The notes beneath the pieces are model-generated. The model did not search any database. It was given only the letters and a program-made list of their open reading frames with translations, and was not told the DNA's origin. The position numbers were made by a program, and so were the translations under genes. From Synchiropus splendidus (lineage: Eukaryota; Chordata; Actinopteri; Syngnathiformes; Callionymidae), in NCBI RefSeq assembly GCF_027744825.2, contig NC_071339.1, positions 27,761,501 to 27,825,500 on the forward strand: 64,000 nt of DNA, in the 5' to 3' direction. Positions 34,141 through 47,423 of the stretch are shown here, piece by piece (within the stretch, counting starts at the first letter, position 1; the number at the start of each line of letters is the position of its first letter).

Positions 34141-37100
34141 AGATTTGTTCTGTAACTACTAGAAAACCCCTTTCTGCTATAGTGGAATGTGAAAATGTCA
34201 TATTCTGAAGCGTCCCTGAGAAGTTGTGGCAGGATGCAGAAAACGGGTTTTCAGCCTGAGATAAGGTGGGTCTCGGAACGCCAAACATAAAAATGTTGAT
34301 AACTTTCGAAAAGCACTTCAGACAGCTTAGATTTGTGCTGCAACTGCTAGAATGACCCTTTCTGCTATAGTGGGAGGTCAAAAGCTTCCCTGAGAAGTTA
34401 TGGCACAATGCACAAAACGCGTTTTCAGCCTGAGAAAAGGAGGGTTTCGGAACACCAAACATAAAAATGTTGATAGCTTTCGAAAAACACTTCAGACAGC
34501 TTAGATTTGATGTGCAACTACTCGAAAGACCCTTTCTGCTATAATGGTAGGTGAAAATTTCATGTTCTGAAGCTTCCCTGAGAAGTTATGGCACAACGCA
34601 CAAAACGCTTTTTCAGCCTCAGATAAGGTGCATTTCGGAACGCCAAACAAAAAAATGTTGATAGCTTTGGTAAAACACTTCAGACAGCTTAGATTTGATG
34701 TGCAATTTATAGAAAGACCCTTTCTGCTATAGTGGGAGGTGAAATTTTCATGTTCTTAAGCTTCCCTGCAAAGTTATGGCACAATGCAGAAAACGCGTTT
34801 TCAGAGTGAGAAAAGGTGGGTTCCGGAACGCCAAACATAAAAATGTTGATAACTTTGGAAAAACAATTCAGACAGTTTAGATTTGATGTGCAACTACGAG
34901 AAAGACCCTTTCTGCGATAGTGGGATGTGAAAATTTCATGTTCTGAGGCGTCCCTGCAAAGTTATGGCACAATGCAGAAAAGGCGTTTTCAGCCTGAGAT
35001 AAGGTGGGTTCCGGAACGCCGAACACAAAAATATTGATAAGTTTGGAAAAACACTTCAGACAGCTTAGATTTGATGTGCAACTACTAGAAACACCCTTTC
35101 TGTTATAGTGGGTGGTGATAATTTAATGTACTGAAGCTTCCCTGCAAAAATATGGCACAATGCAGAATTCGCATTTTCAGACTGAGATAAGGTCGATTCC
35201 AGAACGCCAAAAATAAAAAAAAGTTGATAACTTAGGAAAAACACTTCAGACAGCTTAGATTTGATGTGCAACTACTAGAAAGACCCTTTCTGCGATAGTA
35301 GGAGGTGAAATTTTCATGTTCTGAAGCTTCCCTGCAAAGTTATGGCACAATGCAGAAAACGCGTTTTCAGCCTGAGATAAGGTGGGTTCCGGAACGCCTA
35401 ACACAAAAATATTGATAAGTTTGGAAAAACACTTCAGACAGCTTAGATTTTATGTGCAACTACTAGAAACACGCTTTCTGCTATAGTGGGAGGTGAAAAT
35501 TTCATGTTCTGAAGCTTCCCTGCAAAGTTACGGCACAATGCAGAATTCGCGTTTTCAGCCTGAGATTATGTCGATTCCGGAACGCCAAACATAAAAATGT
35601 TGATACCTTTTGGAAAACACTTCAGACAGCTTAGATTTGATGTGCAATTTCTAGAAAGACCATTTCTGCTATAGTGGGAGGTGAAAATTTCATGTTCTGA
35701 AGCTTCCCTGCAAAGTTATGGCACAGTGCAGAAAACGCGTTTTCAGCGTGAGATAAGGTGGGTTCCGGAACGCCAAACATAAAAATGTTGATAACTTTGG
35801 AAAAGCAATTCAGACAGCTTAGATTTGATGTGCAACTACTTGAAAGACCCTTTCTGCTATAGTGGGTGGTGATAATTTCATGTTCTGAAGCTTCCCTGCA
35901 AAGTTATGGCACAATGTGTAAAACACGTTTTCACCCTGAGATAAGGTCGATTCCAGAACGCCCAACATAAAAATGTTGATACCTTTTGGAAAACACTTCA
36001 GACAACTTAGATTTGATGTGCAACTACTAGAAAGACCCTTTCTGCTATTGTGGGATGTGAAATTTTCATGTTCTGAAGCTTCCCTGCAAAGTTATGGCAC
36101 AATGCAGAAAACACGTTTTCAGCCTGAGATAAGGAGGGTTCCGGTACGCCAAACATAAAAATGTTGATAACTTTGGGAAAACACTTCAGACATCTTAGAT
36201 TTGATGTGCAATTTCTAGAAAGACCCTTTCTGCTATAGTGGGTGGTGATAATTTCATGTTCTGAAGCTTCCCTGCAAAGTTATGGCACAATGCAGAAAAC
36301 GTGTTTTCATCGTGCGATAAGGTGGGTTCCGGAACGCCAAACATAAAAATGTTAATAACTTTGGAAAAACAATTCAGACAGCTTAGATTTGATGTGAAAC
36401 TACTAGAAAGACACTTTCTGCTATAGTGGGTGGTGACAATTTCATGTTCTGAAGCTTCCCTGCAAAGTTATGGCACAATGCAGAAAACGCGTTTTCAGCC
36501 TGAGATAAGGTCGATTCCGGAACGCCAAACATAAAAAAGTTGACAACTTTGGAAAAACACTTCAGACAGTTTACGTTTGATGTGCAACTACTAGAAAGAC
36601 CCTTTCTGCTATAGTGGGTGGTGATAATTTCATGTTCTGAAGCTTCCCTGCAAAGTTATGGCACAATGCAGAAAACGCGTTTTCAGCCTGAGATAAGGTG
36701 GGTTCCGGAACACCAAACATAAAAATGCTGATAACTTTGGAAAGAAACTTCAGACAGCTTAGATTTGATGTGCAACTACTAGAATCACCCTTTCTACTAG
36801 AGCAGCAGGTGAAAATTTCAAGTTCTGAGGCTTCCCTGCAAAGTTATGGCACAATGCAGAAAACAGGTTTTCAGACTGAGATAAGGTGAGTTCCAGAACG
36901 CCAAACATAAAAATGTTGATAACTTTGCAAAAACATTTCAGACAGCTTAGATTTGATCTGCAACTACTAGAAAGACCCTTTCTCCCATAGAGGGAGGTGA
37001 AAATTTCATGTTCTGAAGCTTCCCTGCAAAGTTATGGCACAATGCAGAAAACACTTTTTCAGCCTGAGATAAGGTGGGTTCCGGAACGCCAAACATAAAA

Positions 37101-37629
37101 ATGTTCATTACTTTGGAAAAACACTTCAGACAGCTTAGATATCATGTGCAACTACAAGAAAGACCCTTTCTGCTATAGTGGGAGGTGAAAATTTCATGTT
37201 CTGAAGCTTCCCTGCAAAGTTATGGCACAATGCAGAAAATGCGTTTTCAGCCTGAGATAAGGTGGGTTCCGGAACGCCAAACATAAAAATGTTGATAACT
37301 TTCGAAAAACACTTCAGACAGCTTAGATTTGATGTGCAACTACTAGAAACACCCTTTCTGCTATAGTGGGAGGTGAAAATTTCATGTTCTGAAGCTTCCC
37401 TGCAAAGTTATGGCACAATGCAGAAAACGCGTTTTCAGCCTGAGATAAGGTGGGTTCCGGAACGCCAAACATAAAAATGTTGAGAACTTTCGAAAAACAC
37501 TTCAGACAGCTTAGATTTGATGTGCAACTACTAGAAAGACTCTTTCTGCTATAGTGGGAGGTGAAAATTTCATGTTCTGAAGCTTCCCTGCAAAGTTATG
37601 GCACAATGCAGAAAACGCGTTTTCAGCCT

Positions 37630-39570
37630 GAGATCAGGTGGGTTCAGGAACGCCAAAAATAAAAATGTTGATAACTTTGGAAAAACACTTCAGACAGCTT
37701 AGATTTGATGTGCAACTACGAGAAAGACCCTTTCTGCTATAGTGGGAGGTGAAAATTTTATGTTCTGAAGCTTGCCTGCAAAGTTATGGCACAATGCGTA
37801 AAAAGCGTTTTCAGCCTGAGATAAGGTCGATTCCGGAAGGCCAAACATAAAAATGTTGATAACTTTGGAAAGACACTTCAGACAGTTGAGATTTGATGTG
37901 CGACAACTAGAAGGACCCTTTCTACTATAGCGAGAGGTGAAAATTTCATGTTAGGAGGCTTCCCTGCAAAGTTATGGCACATTGCAGAAAACACGTTTTC
38001 AGACTGAGATAAGGTGGGTTCCGGAACGCCAAACATAAAAATGTTCATTACTTTGGAAAAACACTTCAGACAGCTTAGATTTGATGTGCAACTACAAGAA
38101 AGACCCTTTCTGCTATAGTGGGAGGTGAAAATTTCATGTTCTGAAGCTTCCCTGCAAAGTTATGGCACAATGCGTAAAACGCGTTTTCAGCCTGAGATAA
38201 GGTCGATTCTGGAACGCCAAACATAAAAATGTACATTACTTTGGAAAAACACTTCTGACAGCTTAGATTTGATGTGCAACTACTATAAAGACATTTTCTG
38301 CTATAGTGGAAGTTTAAAATTTCATGTTCTGAAGCTTCCTTGCAAAGTTATGGCACAATGCAGAAAACGCATTTTCAGCCTGATATAAGGTGGGTTCAGG
38401 AAAGACAAACTTAAAAATGTTGATAACTTTGGAAAAACACCAGAAAACTTAGATTTGATGTGCAACGACTAGAAAGACCCTTTCTGCTATAGTGCGATGT
38501 GACAATTTCATGTTCTGAAGCTTCCCTGAGAAGTTATGGCACAATGCAGAAAACGCATTTTTAGCCTGAGATAAGGTCGATTCCGGAACGTCAAACATAA
38601 AAATGTAGATAACTTTGGAAAAACACTTCGGACAGCTTAGATTAGATGTGCAACTACTAGTAAGACCCTTTCTGCTATTGTGGGAGGTGAAAATTTCATG
38701 TTCTGAAGCTTCCCAGCAAATTTATGGCACAATGCGGAAAACGCGTTTTCAGCCTGAGATCAGGTGGGTTCAGGAACGCCAAAAATAAAAATGTTGATAA
38801 CTTTGGAAAGACACTTCAGACAGTTGAGATTTGATGTGCGACAACTAGAAGGACCCTTTCTACTATAGCGAGAGGTGAAAATTTCATGTTAGGAGGCTTC
38901 CCTGCAAAGTTATGGCACATTGCAGAAAACACGTTTTCAGACTGAGATAAGGTGGGTTCCGGAACGCCAAACATAAAAATGTTCATTACTTTGGAAAAAC
39001 ACTTCAGACAGCTTAGATTTGATGTGCAACTACAAGAAAGACCCTTTCTGCTATAGTGGGAGGTGAAAATTTCATGTTCTGAAGCTTCCCTGCAAAGTTA
39101 TGGCACAATGCGTAAAACGTGTTTTCAGCCTGAGATAAGGTCGATTCCGGAACGCCAAACATAAAAATGTACATTACTTTGGAAAAACACTTCTGACAGC
39201 TTAGATTTGATGTGCAACTACTATAAATACATTTTCTGCTATAGTGGAAGTTTAAAATTTCATGTTCTGAAGCTTCCTTGCAAAGTTATGGCACAATGCA
39301 GAAAACGCATTTTCAGCCTGATATAAGGTGGGTTCAGGAAAGACAAACTTAAAAATGTTGATAACTTTGGAAAAACACCAGAAAACTTAGATTTGATGTG
39401 CAACGACTAGAAAGACCCTTTCTGCTATAGTGCGATGTGACAATTTCATGTTCTGAAGCTTCCCTGAGAAGTTATGGCACAATGCAGAAAACGCATTTTT
39501 AGCCTGAGATAAGGTCGATTCCGGAACGTCAAACATAAAAATGTAGATAACTTTGGAAAAACACTTCGGA
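37630..39570 (+). repeat. higher-order duplication of five monomers (about 938 bp)
   Basis: A block with distinctive variants (GAGATCAGGTGGGTTCAGG, GTTGAGATTTGATGTGCGAC, TTCTACTATAGCGAGAGG, GATATAAGGTGGGTTCAGGA) occurs twice in a row. The variant AACTTTGGAAAGACAC starts at 37,861 and again at 38,799, an offset of 938 bp, or five monomers. The two copies are almost identical, so the duplication is recent. Confidence 0.85.
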
Positions 39571-41279
39571 CAGCTTAGATTAGATGTGCAACTACTAGTA
39601 AGACCCTTTCTGCTATTGTGGGAGGTGAAAATTTCATGTTCTGAAGCTTCCCAGCAAATTTATGGCGCAATGCAGAAAACGCGTTTTCAGCCAGAGATAA
39701 GGTCGATTCCGGAACGCCAAACATAAAAATGTTGATAACTTTGTAAAAACACTTCAGACAGCTTAGATTTGATGTGCAACTACTAGAAAGACACTTTCTG
39801 ATATGGTGGGTGGTGAAAATTCGATGTTCTGAAGCTTCCCTGAAAAGTTAAGGCGCAATGCGTAAAACGCGTTTTCAGCCTGAAATAAGGTCGATTCCGG
39901 AACGCCAAACATAAAATTGTTAATAACTTTGGAAAAACACTTCAGACAGCTTAGATTAGATGTGTAACTACTAGAGAGACCCTTTCTGCTATAGTGGGAG
40001 GTAAAAATTTCATCTTCTGACGCTTCCCTGCAAAGTCATGGCGCAATGCAGAAAACGCGTTTTCAGCCAGAGATAAGGTCGATTCCGGAACGCCAAACAG
40101 AAAAATGTTGATAACTTTGTAAAAGCACTTCAGACAGCTTAGATTTGATGTTCAACTACTAGAAAGACCTTTTCTGCTATAGTGGAAGTTTAAAATTTCA
40201 TGTTCAGAAGCTTCCCTGCAAAGTTATGGCACAATGCGTAAAAACGCTTTTCAGCCTGAGATAAGGTGGGTTTCGGAACGCCAAACATAAAAGTGTTAAT
40301 AACTTTGGAAAAACACTACAGACAGCTTAGATTTGATGTGCAACTACTAGAAAGACCCTTTCTGCTATAGTGGGAGGTTAAAATTTCATGTTCTGAAGCT
40401 TCCCTGAAAAGTTATGGCACTATGCACAAAAACGCTTTTCAGCCTGAGATAAGGTGAGTTTCGGAACGCCAAACATAAAAGTGTTGATAACTTTGGAAAA
40501 ACACTTCAGACAGCTTAGATTTGATGTGCAACTACTAGAAAGACACTTTCTGATATGGTGGGTGGTGAAAATTCGATGTTCTGAGGCTTCCCTGAAAAGT
40601 TATGGCGCAATGCGTACAACGCGTTTTCAGCCTGAAATAAGGTCGATACCGGAACGCCAAACATAAAAATGTAGGTAACTTTGGAAAAACAATTCAGACA
40701 GCTTAGATTTGGTGTGCAACTACTAGAAACACCCTTTCTGCTATAATGGGATGTAAAAATTTCATGTTCTGAGGCTTCCCTGCAAAGTTATAGCACAATG
40801 CAGAAAAGGCGTTTTCAGTCTGAGATAAGGTGGGTTCCGGAACGCCAAACATAAAAATGTTGATGACTTTGGAAAAACACTTCAGACAGCTTATATTGTT
40901 GTACAACTACTAGTAAGACCCTTTCTGTTATAGTGGGATGTGAAAATTTCATGTTCTGAAGCTTCCCAGCAAATTTATGGCGCAATGCAGAAAACGCGTT
41001 TTCAGCCAGAGATAAGGTCGATTCCGGAACGCCAAAGATAAAAATGTTGATAACTTTGTAAAAACACTTCAGACAGCCGAAATTTGATGTGCAACTACTG
41101 GAAAGACCCTTTCTGCTTTAGTGGGAGGTGAAAATTTCATGTTCTGAAGCTTCCCTGCAAAGTTATAGCACAATGCAGAAAAGGCGTTTTCAGTCAGACA
41201 TAAGGTGGGTTCCGGAACGCCAAACATAAAAGTGTTGATAACTTTCGAAAAAGACTTCAGACAGCTTAGATTTGATGTG

Positions 41280-43420
41280 CACCTACTAGAAAGACCCTTT
41301 CTGCTATAGTGGGAGGTTAAAATTTCATGTTCTGAAGCTTCCCTGTAAAGTTATGGCACAATGCACAAAAACGCTTTTCAGCCTGAGATAAGGTGGGTTT
41401 CGGAACGCCAAACATAAAAGTGTTAATAACTTTGGAAAAACACTTCAGACAGCTTAGATTTGATGTGCAACTACTAGAAAGACCCTTTCTGCTATAGTGG
41501 GAGGTTAAAATTTCATGTTCTGAAGCTTCCCTGAAAAGTTATGGCACAATGCACAAAAACGCTTTTCAGCCTGAGATAAGGTGGGTTTCGGAACGCCAAA
41601 CATAAAAGTGTTGATAACTTTGGAAAAACACTTCAGACAGTTTAGATTTGATGTGCAACTACTAGAAAGACCCTTTCTGCTATAGTGGGAGGTTAAAATT
41701 TCATGTTCTGAAGCTTCCCTGAAAAGTTATGGCACAATGCACAAAAACGCTTTTCAGCCTGAGATAAGGTGGGTTTCGGAACGCCAAACATAAAAGTGTT
41801 GATAACTTTCGAAAAACACTTCAGACAGCTTAGATTTGATGTGCAACTACTAGAAAGACCCTTTCTGTTATAGTGGGAGGTTAAAATTTCATGTTCTGAA
41901 GCTTCCCTGAAAAGTTATGGCACAATGCACAAAAACGCTTTTCAGCCTGAGATAAGGTGGGTTTCGGAACGCCAAACATAAAAGTGTTGATAACATTCGA
42001 AAAACACTTCAGACAGCTTAGATTTGATGTGCACCTACTAGAAAGACCCTTTCTGCTATAGTGGGAGGTTAAAATTTCATGTTCTGAAGCTTCCCTGAAA
42101 AGTTATGGCACAATGCGTAAAAACGCTTTTCAGCCTGAGATAAGGTGGTTTTCGGAACGCCAAACATAAAAGTGTTGATAACTTTGGAAAAACACTTCAG
42201 ACAGTTTAGATTTGATGTGCAACTACTAGAAAGACCCTTTCTGCTATAGTGGGAGGTTAAAATTTCATGTTCTGAAGCTTCCCTGAAAAGTTATGGCACA
42301 ATGCACAAAAACGCTTTTCAGCCTGAGATAAGGTGGGTTTCGGAACGCCAAACATAAAAGTCTTGATAACTTTTGAAAAACACTTCAGACAGCTTAGATT
42401 TGATGTGCAACTACTAGAAAGACCCTTTCTGCTATAGTGGGAGGTTAAAATTTCATGTTCTGAAGCTTCCCTGAAAAGTTATGGCACAATGCACAAAAAC
42501 GCTTTTCAGCCTGAGATAAGGTGGGTTTCGGAATGCCAAACATAAAAGTGTTGATAACTTTCGAAAAACACTTCAGACAGCTTAGATTTGATGTGCACCT
42601 ACTAGAAATACCCTTTCTGCTATAGTGGGAGGTTAAAATTTCATGTTCTGAAGCTTCCCTGAAAAGTTATGGCACCATGCACAAAAACGCTTTTCAGCCT
42701 GAGATAAGGTGGGTTTCGGAACGCCAAACATAAAAGTGTTAATAACTTTGGAAAAACACTTCAGACAGTTTAGATTTGATGTGCAACTACTAGAAAGACC
42801 CTTTCTGCTATAGTGGGAGGTTAAAATTTCATGTTCTGAAGCTTGCCTGAAAAGTTATGGCACAATGCACAAAAACGCTTTTCAGCCTGAGATAAGGTCG
42901 GTTTCGGAACGCCAAACATAAAAGTGTTGATAACTTTCGAAAAACACTTCAGACAGTTTAGATTTGATGTGCAACTACTAGAAAGACCCTTTCTGCTATA
43001 GTGGGAGGTTAAAATTTCATGTTCTGAAGCTTCCCTGTAAAGTTATGGCACAATGCACAAAAACGCTTTTCAGCCTGAGATAAGGTGGGTTTCGGAACGC
43101 CAAACATAAAAGTGTTGATAACTTTCGAAAAACACTTCAGACAGTTTAGATTTGATGTGCAACTACTAGAAAGACCCTTTCTGCTATAGTGGGAGGTTAA
43201 AATTTCATGTTCTGAAGCTTCCCTGAAAAGTTATGGCACAATGCGTAAAAACGCTTTTCAGCCTGAGATAAGGTGGGTTTCGGAACGCCAAACATAAAAG
43301 TGTTAATAACTTTGGAAAAACACTTCAGACAGTTTAGATTTGATATGCACCTACTAGAAAGACCCTTTCTGCTATAGTGGGAGGTTAAAATTTCATGTTC
43401 TGAAGCTTCCCTGGAAAGTT
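41280..43420 (+). repeat. homogenised satellite sub-block (AGGTTAAAATTTC variant)
   Basis: About eleven successive monomers share GGGAGGTTAAAATTTCATG, CACAAAAACGCTTTTCAGCC and CATAAAAGTGTTGATAAC, which are rare elsewhere. This is a locally expanded variant family. Confidence 0.85.
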
Positions 43421-46400
43421 ATGTGACAATGCAGAAAACGCATTTTCATCCTGAGATAAGGTCGATTCCGGAACGCCAAACATAAAAATGTTGATAACTT
43501 TCGAAAAACACTTCAGACAGCTTAGATTTGATGTGCAACTACTAGAAAGACCCTTTCTGCTTTTGTGGGAGGTGAAAATTTCATGTTCTGAAGCTTCCTT
43601 GCAAAGTTATGGCACAATGCAGAAAACGCGTTTTCAGCCTGTGATAAGGTTGATTCCGGAACGCCAAACATAAGAATGTTGATAACTTTCGAAAAACACT
43701 TCAGACAGCTTAGATTTGATGTGCAACTACTAGAAAGACCCGTTCTGCTATAGTGGGAGGTTAAAATTTCATGTTCTAAAGGTTCCCTGCAAAGTTATGG
43801 CACAATCCGTAAAACGCGTTTTCAGCCTGAGATAAGGTCGATTCCGGAACGCCATACATAAAAATGTTGATAACTTTGGAAAAACACATCAGACAGCTTA
43901 GATTTGATGTGCAACCACTAGAAAGACCCTTTCTGCTACAGTGGGAGGTTAAAAATTCATGTTCGGAAGCTTCCATGCAAAGTAATGGCACAATGCGGAC
44001 AACGCTTTTTTAGCGTGAAATAAGGTCGATTCTGGAACGGCCTACATAAAAATGTTGATAACTTTCGAAAAACATATCAGACTGCTTAGATTTAATGTGC
44101 AACTACTAGAAAAACCCTTTCTGCTATAGTGGGAGGTGAAAATCTCATTTTCTGATGCTTCCCTGCAAAGTTATGGCACAATGCGTAAAACGCGTTTTCA
44201 GCCTGAGATAAGGTCGATTCCGGAACGCCAAACATAAAAATGTTGATAACTTTCGAAAAACACTTCAGACAGCTTAGATTTGATGTGCAACTACTAGAAA
44301 AACCCTTTCTGCTATAGTGGGAGGTGAAAATCTCATTTTCTGAAGCTTCCCTGCAAAGTTATGGCACAATGCGTAAAACGCGTTTTCAGCCTGAGATAAG
44401 GTCGATTCTGGAACGCCAAACATAAAAATGTTGATAACTTTGGAAAAACACTTCAGACAGCTTAGATTTGATTTGCAACTACTAGAAAGACCCTTTCTGC
44501 TATAGTGGGAGGTTAAAATTTCATGTTCGGAAGCTTCCATTAAAAGGTATGGCACAATTCAGACAACGCGTTTTCAGCCTGACATAAAGTCGATTCTGGA
44601 ACGCCAAACATAAAAATGATGATAACTTTCGAAAAACACTTCATACAGCTTACATTTGATGTGCAACTACTGGAAAGACCCTTTCTGCTATAGTGGGAGG
44701 TCAAAATTTCATGTTCTGAAGCTTCCCTGGAAAGTTATGGCACAATGCAGAAAACGCGTTTTCAGCCAGAGATAAGGAGGGTTCCGGAACGCCAAACATA
44801 AAAATGTTGATAACTTTGGAAAAACAGTTCAGACAGATTAGATTTGATGTGCAACTACTAGAAAGACCCTTTCTGCTATAGTGGGAGGTGAACATTTCAT
44901 GTTCTGAAGCTTCCCTGCAAAGTTATGGGACAATGCAGAAAACGATTTTTCATCCTGGGATAAGGTCGATTCCGGAACGCCAAACATAAAAATGTTGATA
45001 ACTTTCGAAAAACACTTCAGACAGCTTAGATTTGATGTGCAACTACTGGAAAGACCCTTTCTGCTATCGTGGGAGGTGAACATTTCATGTTCTGAAGCTT
45101 CCCTGAGAAGTCATGGCACAATGCAGAAAACGCGTTTTCAGCCTGAGATAAGGTGGGTTCCGAAACGCCAAACGTAAAAATGTTGATAACTTTCGAAAAA
45201 CACTTCAGACAGCTTAGATTTGATGTGCAACTACTACAAAGAACCTTTCTGCTATTGTGGGAGGTCAAAATTTCATGTTCTGAAGCTTCCCTGGAAAGTT
45301 ATGGGACAATGCAGAAAACGCATTTTCATCCTGAGATAAGGTCGATTCCGGAACGCCAAACATAAAAATGTTGATAACTTTCGAAAAACACTTCAGACAG
45401 CTTAGATTTGATGTGCAACTACTAGAAAGACCCTTTCTGCTTTTGTGGGAGGTGAAAATTTCATGTTCGGAAGCTTCCTTGCAAAGTTATGGCACAATGC
45501 AGAAAACGCGTTTTCAGCCTGTGATAAGGTTGATTCCGGAACGCCAAACATAAAAATGTTGATAACTTTCGAAAAACACTTCATACAGCTTAGATTTGAT
45601 GTGCAACTACTAGAAAGACCCTTTCTGCTATAGTGGGAGGTGAACATTTCATGTTCTGAATCTTCCCTGCAAAGTTATGGCACAATGCAGAAAACGCGTT
45701 TTCAGCTTGAGATAAGGTCGATTCCGGAACGCCAAACATAAAAATGTTGATAACTTTCGAAAAACACTTCAGACAGCTTAGATTTTATGTGCAACCTCTA
45801 GAAAGACCCTTTCTGCTATAGTGGGACGTGAAAATTTCATGTTCTGAAGCTTCCCTGCAAAGTTATGGGACAATGCAGAAAACAATTTTTCATCCTGAGA
45901 TAAGGTCGATTCCGGAACGCCAAACATAAAAATGTTGATAACTTTTGAAAAACACTTCAGACAGCTTAGATTTGATGTGCAACTACTGGAAAGACCCTTT
46001 CTGCTATAGTGGGACGTGAAAATTTCATGTTCTGAAGCTTCCCTGCAAAGTTATGGCACAATGCCGAAAACGCGTTTTCAGCCTGAGATAAGGTGGGTTC
46101 TGGAACGCCAAACATAAAAATGTTGATAACTTTGGAAAAACACTCCAGACCGCTTAGATTTGATGTGCAACTACTAGAAAGACCCTTTCTGGTATAGTGG
46201 GAGGTGAAAATTTCATGTTCTGAAGCTTGCTTGCAAAGTTATGGCACAATGCAGAAAATGCGTTTTCAGCCAGAGATAAGGTTGATTCCGGAACGCCAAA
46301 CATAAAAATGTTCATAACTTTGGAAAAACACTTCAGACAGCTTAGATTTGATGTGCAAATACTAGAAAGACCCTTTCTGCTATAGTGGGACGTGAAAATT

Positions 46401-47418
46401 TCATGTTCAGAATCTTCCCTGCAAAGTTATGGGACAATGCAGAAAACAATTTTTCATCCTGAGATAAGGTCGATTCCGGAACGCCAAACATAAAAATGTT
46501 GATAACTTTCGAAAAACACTTCAGACAGCTTAGATTTGATGTGCAACTACTAGAAAGACCCTTTCTGCTATAGTGGGAGGTGAACATTTCATGTCCTGAA
46601 GCCTTCCTGCAAAGTTTTAGCACAATGCAGAAAACGCGTTTTCAGCTTGAGATAAGGTGGGTTCCGGAACGCCAAACATAAAAATGTTGATAACTTTGGA
46701 AAAACACTTCAGACAGTTTGATTTGATGTGCAACTACTAGAAAGACCCGTTCTGCTATAGTGAGAGGTGAACATTTCATGTTCTGCAGCTTCCCAGCAAA
46801 GTTAAGGCACAATGCAGAAAACGCGTTTTCAGCTTGAGATAAGGTGGGTTCCGGAACGCCAAACAAAAAAATGTTGATAACTTTTGTAAAACACTTCAAA
46901 CAGCTTAGATTTGATGTGCAACTACTAGAAAAACCCTTTCTGCTATAGTGGGAGGTGAAAATTTCATTTTTTGATGCTTCCCTGCAAAGTTATGGCACAA
47001 TGCGTAAAACGCGTTTTCAGCCTGACATAAGGTCGATTCTGGAACGCCAAACATAAAAATGTTGATAACTTTGGAAAAACACTTCAGACAGCTTAGATTT
47101 GATGTGCAACTACTAGAAAAACCCTTTCTGCTATAGTGGGAGGTGAACATTTCATGTTCTGAAGCTTCCCTGAGAAGTTATAGCACAATGCAGAAAATGC
47201 ATTTTCAGCCTGAGATAAGGTCGATTCCGGAACGCCAAACATAAGAATGTTGATAACTTTGGAAAAACACTTCAGACAGCTTTGATTTGATGTGCAACTA
47301 CTAGAAAAACCCTTTCTGCTATAGTGGGAGGTGAAAATTTCATTTTCTGAAGCTTCCTTGCAAAGTTATGGCACAATGCAGAAAACATGTTTTCAGCCTG
47401 AGATAAGGTTGATTCCGG

Positions 47419-47423
47419 AACGC
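47419..47423. other. 5-bp target duplication AACGC, left copy
   Basis: AACGC directly precedes the LTR terminus TGTCGTCGGG. The same five bases follow the other proviral end at 56,987-56,991. Both lie inside the satellite motif GGAACGCCAAACAT, so the pre-insertion site is evident. Confidence 0.85.

Larger units (their letters stand above)
34141..47423 (+). repeat. main satellite array, monomer about 188 bp
   Basis: About 70 head-to-tail monomers share GGAACGCCAAACATAAAAAT, CACTTCAGACAGCTTAGATT, CTATAGTGGGAGGTGAAAAT and GCAGAAAACGCGTTTTCAGC. The spacing between equivalent bases is 188 bp in several places (43,480/43,668; 45,167/45,355/45,543). Two main monomer variants alternate, with GGTGGGTTCC or GGTCGATTCC after GAGATAA. 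Reading frames of 60-90 codons through the monomers recur only because the repeat does. A centromeric or pericentromeric location is possible but not shown. Confidence 0.97.

Noticed and set aside
34141..47423. CRISPR-like array
   Set aside because: The repeat is a contiguous 188-bp monomer without spacers, in a eukaryotic context.
34141..47423. CENP-B box in the satellite
   Set aside because: I looked for the TTCG....A..CGGG pattern in the monomer consensus and did not find a convincing match.
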